64,000 nt of DNA, from NCBI RefSeq assembly GCF_902493215.1, contig NZ_CABUOL010000002.1:62001-126000 (forward strand). Reading direction: 5' to 3'. The notes under the pieces were generated by a model that was not told the DNA's origin, made no database searches, and saw only the letters and a list, made by a program, of their open reading frames with translations. A program made the position numbers and the translations under genes. Source of the DNA: an uncultured Mediterranea sp. GTDB lineage: Bacteria; Bacteroidota; Bacteroidia; Bacteroidales; Bacteroidaceae. Shown here one piece after another: positions 58,833 to 64,000 of the stretch (its first letter is position 1; every line of letters starts with the position of its first letter).

Positions 58833-59666
58833 ATGAATATGAATACCCGGCCACACTTGGACCTGAACCCTTTGCATGGGAGGATTCCTCAACTGATTCG
58901 TCATGAAAAAGTTTATAGGACCATTCATCGTCAGTTGATGAAGAAATGGTTTCAGTACTTTGTGCTGTTCTTTATTATCGGTTCAATCATTTCCATCGTA
59001 TATGGTTCGTTTGCAGAGTCGGCGCCCTACCGTAGCTGGCTGTATTCGTTCAATTACCTGGCTTCGTTTGTCTTTACGATCGAATATATCTTGAGGATTA
59101 TAGCGGCTCCTGTCCAGTATGTCGATTGCAAGCATGCCTGGAAAGCCCGTCTGCGTTATCTGTTCTCCTTCTATGGCATCATCGACTTTGTGGCGGTCTT
59201 TCCGTTTGTGGTCATTTATCTCTATCAGGAGAGTCCGCACGTACATCTGGTGGTGCTGGCCTATATCCTGATTATATTCAAACTGATCCGTTATTCACGT
59301 TCTTTCCAGTTGATAGGTACGGTGCTCAAGACGGTAAAGGAGGAACTGATCACTGCCTATACGGCCTGCGGCATTATGTTGGGCTTTTCGGGGATATTGA
59401 TGTATTACATTGAACGGGGAGCACAGCCGGAAGCCTTTGCCAATATAGGTGATGGATTCTGGTGGGCCATCGTGGCTTTTACGACGGTGGGCTATGGAGA
59501 TATCTATCCCATCACGGCATTGGGCAGGCTTCTGAGCAGCATTATCAGCTTGATAGGCATAGCGATGATTGCCATTCCTACGGGTATTATCAGCTCGGCT
59601 TTCATGAGCATGCTTTTGGATAAGAAGAAAAAGGAAGAGAAGAAATCTTCGTCGGAGTCAGAATGA
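58833..59666 (+). CDS. Voltage-gated-type potassium channel (ion transporter family)
   Basis: A 277-residue membrane protein with six hydrophobic segments. S1 starts near 40 (FQYFVLFFIIGSIISIVYG); the S4-like region KLIRYSRSFQLIGTVLKTVKEE has few regularly spaced arginines; the pore has the potassium selectivity filter TTVGYGD near residue 222, then S6 and a charged tail (KKKKEEKKSSSESE). It should form a tetrameric K+ channel. The weak S4 leaves voltage sensitivity uncertain. Single gene with a good promoter. Confidence 0.92.
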   Translation: MNMNTRPHLDLNPLHGRIPQLIRHEKVYRTIHRQLMKKWFQYFVLFFIIGSIISIVYGSFAESAPYRSWLYSFNYLASFVFTIEYILRIIAAPVQYVDCKHAWKARLRYLFSFYGIIDFVAVFPFVVIYLYQESPHVHLVVLAYILIIFKLIRYSRSFQLIGTVLKTVKEELITAYTACGIMLGFSGILMYYIERGAQPEAFANIGDGFWWAIVAFTTVGYGDIYPITALGRLLSSIISLIGIAMIAIPTGIISSAFMSMLLDKKKKEEKKSSSESE

Positions 59667-59698
59667 CGGTCCTTTTTTGCCCGAATCAGATTAAAGTG

Positions 59699-59706
59699 TA
59701 TCTTTG
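59699..59706 (+). promoter_or_regulatory. -7 promoter box for the TlpA-like gene
   Basis: TATCTTTG with TTTG at 59676-59679 (19-base spacer), 32 bases before the ATG. Confidence 0.75.
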
Positions 59707-59738
59707 CGAATGTGACAATTTTATAAACTCGAAACAAC

Positions 59739-60278
59739 ATGAAACGACTGAATCTATTCTTTTTCTGTCTGCTGGCAATGATTGCTCTGGCAGGCAATGC
59801 TCAGGAAAAACAGGCTGACGCCAATGGTTATATTGTCAAGGTGGGTGAACAGGCTCCCGACTTTACAGTAAAGCTCACGGACGGGCAGAGCGTGAAACTG
59901 TCCAGCCTGCGTGGCAAGGTGGTGATGCTCCAGTTCACGGCCAGCTGGTGTGGCGTATGCCGCAAGGAGATGCCGTTTATCGAGAAGGATATCTGGCAGA
60001 AGCACAAGGACAACAAGTACTTTTATCTGATGGGCATCGACCGCGACGAGCCTTTGGAGAAAGTCATTGCTTTCGGCAAGGCTACCAAAGTGACCTATCC
60101 GCTGGCTCTGGATCCGGGGGCCGATGTCTTTGCCCTCTATGCGCAACGACAGGCAGGCATTACCCGCAATGTGCTGATAGACCGCGACGGGAAAATCGTT
60201 ATGCTGACCCGTCTGTACAATCCGGAAGAATTCCAGCGGCTGGTCGAAAAGATAGACGCGATGCTGGCCGAAGAGTGA
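59739..60278 (+). CDS. TlpA/ResA-like periplasmic thiol-disulfide protein
   Basis: A 179-residue exported thioredoxin-fold protein: signal peptide (LFFFCLLAMIALAGNAQ), then GEQAPDFTVKLTDGQSVKLSSLRGKVVMLQF and the redox motif WCGVC near residue 72, ending with an AGITRNVLIDRDGKIV strand carrying a cis-Pro-region variant. It probably reduces disulfides in the periplasm, for example in cytochrome or outer-membrane protein assembly. It converges with the methyltransferase gene, the stops being one base apart. Confidence 0.9.
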   Translation: MKRLNLFFFCLLAMIALAGNAQEKQADANGYIVKVGEQAPDFTVKLTDGQSVKLSSLRGKVVMLQFTASWCGVCRKEMPFIEKDIWQKHKDNKYFYLMGIDRDEPLEKVIAFGKATKVTYPLALDPGADVFALYAQRQAGITRNVLIDRDGKIVMLTRLYNPEEFQRLVEKIDAMLAEE

Positions 60279-60279
60279 T

Positions 60280-61017
60280 TCAAGCTTTCGGGCGAAGCCG
60301 GGCCAGGTAGTCGTAATGTTTTCCTTCCTTTACCAGTTCGGCTTCGAAGCCGTTTTGTGCGGCGTAGAGGGAAAGGGTCTGGAAGTCGATGTAGAGCCAG
60401 TCGAACGGATTGCCTATGATATCCTTGTACTGCATCCTGAAATCCACTTCGCCGTAGTAGTCGCCTGCAATGTCGATGACGAAACTTCCGTCTTCGTCTT
60501 CATACAGGTATCGCAGGTCGCTGGAATCCATCAGGATGCTGCCTCCGGGGCGCAACAGTTGCTTGGCTTTCCGGAAGAAGGCGGGCAGGTTCTCCAGTCG
60601 CCCGATGATGCCGGAGCCGTTCATCAGCATAAGGAGGGTGTCGTAGGAACCGCAAAAACTTTCGTTGAAGAGATTGGCCTGTGTGGCTTGCTTTACACCG
60701 CGTCTGCGCATGGCTTCTACCGATAGCGGGGAGATGTCGATGGCTTCCACTTCCTTGCCGGCCGCTTGCAGGGCCAGGCTGTGGCAACCGCTTCCGGCAC
60801 CTACATCGAGGATGTGGCCGGCAGCGAGTTGCAGGGCTGTCCGCTCCAGCGGGGCCATCAGCTTTTCGGTGCGGAACAGGGTGCGGACCGGTATCTCGTC
60901 TTCGTCGAACTGGGAAGAGAATACGCGCAGCTTGTCGGCTCGTCCATGTTCCAAGTAGTCAAGGATGGCTGTTCCCATCGGGTCTTTGTCGGTTGTCAGC
61001 AGGTCGGTGTATATCAT
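60280..61017 (-). CDS. Class I SAM-dependent methyltransferase
   Basis: A 245-residue enzyme. Motif I is ILDVGAGSGCHSLALQAAG near residue 72; VEAIDISPLSVEAMRRRG is motif post I; LLMLMNGSGIIGRLENLPAFFRKAKQLLRPGGSILMD covers motifs II-III. The substrate is unknown. It starts inside the end of the 61-residue basic protein gene (4-base overlap), so the two are coupled. Confidence 0.88.
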   Translation of the reverse strand: MIYTDLLTTDKDPMGTAILDYLEHGRADKLRVFSSQFDEDEIPVRTLFRTEKLMAPLERTALQLAAGHILDVGAGSGCHSLALQAAGKEVEAIDISPLSVEAMRRRGVKQATQANLFNESFCGSYDTLLMLMNGSGIIGRLENLPAFFRKAKQLLRPGGSILMDSSDLRYLYEDEDGSFVIDIAGDYYGEVDFRMQYKDIIGNPFDWLYIDFQTLSLYAAQNGFEAELVKEGKHYDYLARLRPKA

Positions 61018-61199
61018 TTCTTATGTCTGTTGGCGCGCTTGCGGCGGATTTCGGCTTTCATTTTGGCGGCTCCCGAATTGTGGAGGCCGGTAATATAGGT
61101 TTTCTTTTTGGCTTTGGTTTTCACTTTGGCTTCGCCTTTGGGCTTTTCCTTTTTCCCTTTGAAGACGATGCCGCCCATCATGGCTTCTTCTATACTCAT
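61014..61199 (-). CDS. Small basic protein, 61 aa
   Basis: A strongly basic peptide: MSIEEAMMGGIVFKGKKEK, a middle KAKKKTYITGLHNSGAAKMKAEIRRK and a tail RANRHKK. It has no signal peptide. The high Lys/Arg content suggests nucleic-acid or ribosome binding, but I do not recognise the family. It overlaps the methyltransferase gene by 4 bases and begins 32 bases after the VOC gene stop, so the three may form one unit. Confidence 0.72.
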   Translation of the reverse strand: MSIEEAMMGGIVFKGKKEKPKGEAKVKTKAKKKTYITGLHNSGAAKMKAEIRRKRANRHKK

Positions 61200-61231
61200 A
61201 GGTTTTACAGTTTACAGGTGAGGAATGCGGA

Positions 61232-61609
61232 TTATCGGGCAGGCAGAATTTCAATCCAGTAGTCATCGGGGTCGTTGATGAAGTACAGCCCCATGGCTTC
61301 GTTCTCGAAGCATACCCAGCCATTCTCTTTGTGATACTGGCGGACGGCATCGTAGTCACCGCTGATGCGGAAGCACAGGTGGCTTTCGTTTTCACCCAGT
61401 TCGTAGGGCTGGGTATGGTCTTTCAGGCAGGTGAGCTCCAGCAGGAAGGGGCTGCATTCGTCAGTCAGATAGACCAGGGTGAACGAGCCGTCGGCTGCTT
61501 CCTTGCGATGATCCTCCTTCAGTCCTAAGGCTTTCTCGTAGAACGCGATGCTGCGTTCGAGGTTGGTTACGTTGATATTAAAGTGGTCGAATTTGCTTTT
61601 GATTTCCAT
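61232..61609 (-). CDS. VOC family protein, glyoxalase I-like
   Basis: A 125-residue single-domain vicinal-oxygen-chelate protein. KFDHFNINVTNLERSIAFYEKALGL is the first beta-alpha-beta unit with a metal His; ESHLCFRISGDYDAV and FINDPDDYWIEIL complete the lactoylglutathione lyase pattern (His, Glu). It likely isomerises a thiohemiacetal or opens a ring, in detoxification. I chose the ATG at 61609 (MEIKSKFDHF). Confidence 0.9.
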   Translation of the reverse strand: MEIKSKFDHFNINVTNLERSIAFYEKALGLKEDHRKEAADGSFTLVYLTDECSPFLLELTCLKDHTQPYELGENESHLCFRISGDYDAVRQYHKENGWVCFENEAMGLYFINDPDDYWIEILPAR

Positions 61610-61645
61610 AATTGGTTTTGAATAATGATTTGTTGGGGTATGGAT

Positions 61646-61727
61646 CACCACAGATTACTCAGATTATCACAGATAATGATTAATGGATGATTGAAACAAT
61701 CTGTGATAATCTGAGTAATCCGTGGTG
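61646..61727. repeat. Long inverted repeat with 29-bp arms (CACAGATTA-type)
   Basis: Arms 61646-61674 and 61699-61727 are reverse complements with a single mismatch, around a 24-base loop. The arms are built of CAGATTA/CACAGAT words. It lies between the DUF4468 gene and the VOC gene, both on the minus strand, and could end or process transcripts. There is no T-run. Confidence 0.92.
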
Positions 61728-61748
61728 CTTTGTAATATACTCTTGATT

Positions 61749-62897
61749 TTATTTCATCTGTGCCTTCACAATTTCACCGATGTACATGCGCGGCTGGCCT
61801 TCGAGAGGTTCCTGCGAGGGCAGCTTCTTGCATTCCAGTACGACGCTGGGTTCCTGCTGGCCGTTGGGGTAGAAACGGACGGTGTAGGTTTCGGCCTTGT
61901 CGAGTTGTTCGTGCGGCTGGTCGGGCGAGAGGAAAGTATAGACTACCGGCTTGCCGGACATCTTGCCCAGCGAACCTCCGGCGTTGGCTGTCATCATGGT
62001 CATGTTGAAGGCATCGTTGCCGATGACGATAACCAGCTTTCCGGTACCAATCTGGATGGCTTCGGCTGGCAGTTGGTCAGGAGCCACTTCCTTGAGCTGT
62101 CCGGATTGTGAAGTTGCTGTTGCACTTTGTTGCGCTTGTGCTGCTTCAGGTACTGTTGCAATCTGTTTCTTGGTAGCGATGACTGTCGTGCCGGAGTTGA
62201 CGAGGCTTTTCTTTACTCCTTCAGGTTCCTTTTCATCTTTTTTGTTGCGTTTCTTTCCTCCGAACAGAGCGTCAGGTTCTTCTTCTTCACCACCTTGTAC
62301 AACAATCTGGTCGATGCTTGCAGCACTCAGAGCCTCGGCTACTTCTACACAAAGGTTGTCGGCAAAGTCTACCGTCTTTCTTCGCCATTTGGCAAGGCCC
62401 ATCACCAGTTTGGTCTTTTTCTTGTTGAGCGCGTATTCGTCGGTAATCCATTCTTCGGCCACATATTTTTCCTGGTCGCGGCCTTCGCGATAGGTGTAGC
62501 GTATCTTTTCGATGCGGAATTCGCATTTTTCGGGCTGGCAGAAGGCACTGAGCTGGTAGCTGATACGGGTACGGTCCAGCGACAGGGCGGTGGAAGCAAA
62601 TACCATCCATTCTTCGCCCATGCCTATCACCTGGCCTTTTTCCTGGTTGGTATAGACCACGCGGCTGTCTTCGTTCTGGTTTTTCTTCAGGCGGAGTTCC
62701 ATCCACTTCTTCATGCGTGCATAGATTTCGTCCTGCGACATGCCGGGAATGCTGAATTCCTTGCTGAAAACTACTTTGCCGTCTTCTTCGGGAACGGCTC
62801 CGGCCAGGTACTTGCTGTCATCACGCTTCTGGGCCTGGAGTACGGTAGGCAGACAGAGGCAGAAGACTACGAATAGGAGTTGAGTCAATTTTTTCAT
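61749..62897 (-). CDS. DUF4468 domain protein, exported
   Basis: A 382-residue secreted protein (signal MKKLTQLLFVVFCLCLPTVLQAQ). DUF4468 (about residues 38-135) has a TBP-like fold with strands such as KVVFSKEFSIPGMSQDEIYARM and RISYQLSAFCQPEKCEFRIEKIRYTY. The middle (about 200-270) is low-complexity, basic and Gln/Ala-rich, probably disordered, and a second folded part follows (AEAIQIGTGKLVIVIGNDAFNM). The function is unknown. It precedes the long inverted repeat and follows the MBL gene by 21 bases. Confidence 0.87.
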   Translation of the reverse strand: MKKLTQLLFVVFCLCLPTVLQAQKRDDSKYLAGAVPEEDGKVVFSKEFSIPGMSQDEIYARMKKWMELRLKKNQNEDSRVVYTNQEKGQVIGMGEEWMVFASTALSLDRTRISYQLSAFCQPEKCEFRIEKIRYTYREGRDQEKYVAEEWITDEYALNKKKTKLVMGLAKWRRKTVDFADNLCVEVAEALSAASIDQIVVQGGEEEEPDALFGGKKRNKKDEKEPEGVKKSLVNSGTTVIATKKQIATVPEAAQAQQSATATSQSGQLKEVAPDQLPAEAIQIGTGKLVIVIGNDAFNMTMMTANAGGSLGKMSGKPVVYTFLSPDQPHEQLDKAETYTVRFYPNGQQEPSVVLECKKLPSQEPLEGQPRMYIGEIVKAQMK

Positions 62898-62918
62898 TGC
62901 GTTCTATTTTTTTTGTTG

Positions 62919-63641
62919 TTAGATGTCGAAACTTTCGCCCCGGCGGCCGATGGTAAGGAAACGGCAGCCGTGGGCTTCGGCTTGCGGACGGAAGGCGTTT
63001 CCGCCTTCGTAGTCGTCGCCGAAGTGCATGGGTACAAAGATACGGGTTTTTATCCGTTCTACGAACTGGAGGGCGCCGCGCGTGTAGTCACGGCCCATCC
63101 GACGGTCAACGGGGAAGAGGGCTACGTCGACGGCAGGCGATTCCTGCTGCAGGTTGCGGATTTCGGCCAGGTAGTCGCCTTCGGCCTTGCGGATTTCCTG
63201 CGGAGTGGATTCCTCGCTCCAGTGCCAGTTGTTCAGGTCGCCGGCATGGAAGAGGCGGAGACCTTGGAGGTCGAGGAGGAAGGAAACGCCTACATCGGTT
63301 GAACCGAAGGCCTGGATGCGCAGATGGTCGTCCTCGTAGACCCCACCTTTATTTATATAGAGGGCGTCGTCGGCCGAGGCACGCCGGTGTTTCAGAATGT
63401 CTTTCGAGAAAATGTAACGGATGTCGGGACGGACTTCACGCCAGCGGAGCACCTCGGGGTTGAAGTGGTCGGGATGGAAATGGGTGGCGAGAACGTAAAA
63501 GGCACCCGGCCGCCGTAGCAGGCGGTCGTGTACCAGGTCCCGTCCCGATTCATCGGGTGAATCTTTCCAATAGTCGATAAGAACGGTCACTTCGTCCGCC
63601 TCGATGGCAAAACCACTGTGGTATATATAGTCCAGTTTCAT
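62919..63641 (-). CDS. MBL-fold metallo-hydrolase
   Basis: A 240-residue cytoplasmic protein of the UlaG/RomA-like branch: THFHPDHFNPE is the zinc HxHxDH motif, LFHAGDLNNWHW supplies the next His-Asp region and VPMHFGDD the last His. It probably hydrolyses a phosphodiester or lactone; the substrate is unknown. It lies upstream of the DUF4468 gene on the same strand with 21 bases between, so the two may share a transcript. Confidence 0.9.
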   Translation of the reverse strand: MKLDYIYHSGFAIEADEVTVLIDYWKDSPDESGRDLVHDRLLRRPGAFYVLATHFHPDHFNPEVLRWREVRPDIRYIFSKDILKHRRASADDALYINKGGVYEDDHLRIQAFGSTDVGVSFLLDLQGLRLFHAGDLNNWHWSEESTPQEIRKAEGDYLAEIRNLQQESPAVDVALFPVDRRMGRDYTRGALQFVERIKTRIFVPMHFGDDYEGGNAFRPQAEAHGCRFLTIGRRGESFDI

Positions 63642-63736
63642 GCTTTATTCTTCGTACACCCTGCAATATTACGAAAAAATGGCTGAAACTCCGCTCTGGA
63701 GCAACTATTTTATTGATTTTTTTGAAAGCGCAGGAA

Positions 63737-63767
63737 GCAGCGCACGGATGCCGTGTCCGTGTGCTGC
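63737..63767 (-). terminator. Hairpin after the D-lactate dehydrogenase gene, no T-run
   Basis: GCAGCGCACGGA pairs with TCCGTGTGCTGC (one G-U) around seven bases, just past the stop at 63776. There is no T-run on the minus strand, so it may protect or slow rather than terminate. Confidence 0.5.
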
Positions 63768-63775
63768 CGTACCTG

Positions 63776-64000
63776 TCAGAGCTTCACTTCGGTCTCCAAT
63801 GCCTTGCCCAGCGTGAAGTCCTTGACATTCTGCAGGGTGGTGGTGGCGATGTTGCTCAGGGCCTCCTGTGTGAAGTAAGCCTGGTGGGAAGTGACGATGA
63901 CGTTGTTGAACGACAGCAGGCGGGCCAGCGTGTCATCGTCGATGATCTTGTCTGAGCGGTCTTCGTAGAAGTACTGGCTCTCCTCCTCGTAGACGTCCAG
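63776..64000 (-). CDS. D-lactate dehydrogenase / 2-hydroxyacid dehydrogenase, C-terminal part (cut by window end)
   Basis: Only the last 74 residues are present. LDVYEEESQYFYED and VIVTSHQAYFTQEALSNIATTTLQN match the end of NAD-dependent D-2-hydroxyacid dehydrogenases of the fermentative LdhA type, including the catalytic His (SHQA). It would reduce pyruvate to D-lactate. The N-terminal part lies beyond base 64000. Confidence 0.88.
   Translation of the reverse strand: MDVYEEESQYFYEDRSDKIIDDDTLARLLSFNNVIVTSHQAYFTQEALSNIATTTLQNVKDFTLGKALETEVKL

Overview
This window is a stretch of chromosome from a member of the Bacteroidales, most likely Bacteroides or a close relative. The evidence is the promoter style (many -7 boxes of the form TAnnTTTG in front of genes), the Rho factor with a long Asn/Gln-rich insertion, a GLPGLI-family protein paired with a TonB-dependent barrel, a tiny Hc1 histone-like protein, a DUF4468 protein, a FeoA-FeoB fusion followed by a Cys-rich membrane peptide, and the weak Shine-Dalgarno signals. 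I see no insertion sequence, prophage, rRNA operon or CRISPR array.

Layout. 0-3.5 kb: end of queD, queE (queuosine precursor) and the lactate-oxidation operon lutABC, closed by a terminator shared with a facing tRNA-Trp. 3.6-6 kb: a uracil-DNA-glycosylase-like gene with an unrecognised partner, an AlbA_2/Schlafen regulator and the histone-like Hc1. 6-17.5 kb: a minus-strand housekeeping block (HAD phosphatase, pgi, gpsA, lysS, glsA, porin, pgk, nth, MFS, pheS) headed by tRNA-Ala. 17.8-32.7 kb: a visibly GC-rich block (DUF4286, ruvC, pullulanase, M23 peptidase, ModF-like ABC protein, LtaS-type sulfatase, PAP2 phosphatase; then a minus-strand TonB barrel/GLPGLI pair divergent from a histidine kinase/response regulator pair). 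33-38 kb: GH35 beta-galactosidase, exo/endonuclease-phosphatase protein, PepD. 38-46.6 kb: small membrane protein, Skp-like lipoprotein, CNNM/CorC transporter, esterase, NhaC, KDG kinase, a membrane protein/XRE pair, an MFS exporter and tRNA-His. 46.7-55 kb: capA, folD, ffh, rho, an EFR1-type ferredoxin and tilS. 55-58 kb: feoAB with its Cys-rich partner and tRNA-Cys. 58.8-64 kb: a potassium-channel-like protein, TlpA-like thioredoxin, methyltransferase, VOC, DUF4468, MBL hydrolase and the end of a D-lactate dehydrogenase.

The most unusual signal is non-coding. Four separate intergenic regions (32.8, 49.0, 55.1 and 58.4 kb) each carry 3-4 tandem units of exactly 22 bp. The sequence differs completely from locus to locus, but the design is the same: a 13-14 nt interrupted palindrome with 6-nt arms plus an 8-9 nt spacer. 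A second non-coding structure at 22.35-22.53 kb nests a 20-bp AT-only palindrome inside perfect 29-bp inverted repeats made of GTGACAATT-like words. Among the protein-coding parts, the TonB barrel/GLPGLI/two-component module at 26.9-32.7 kb is the best candidate for an uncharacterised envelope system.
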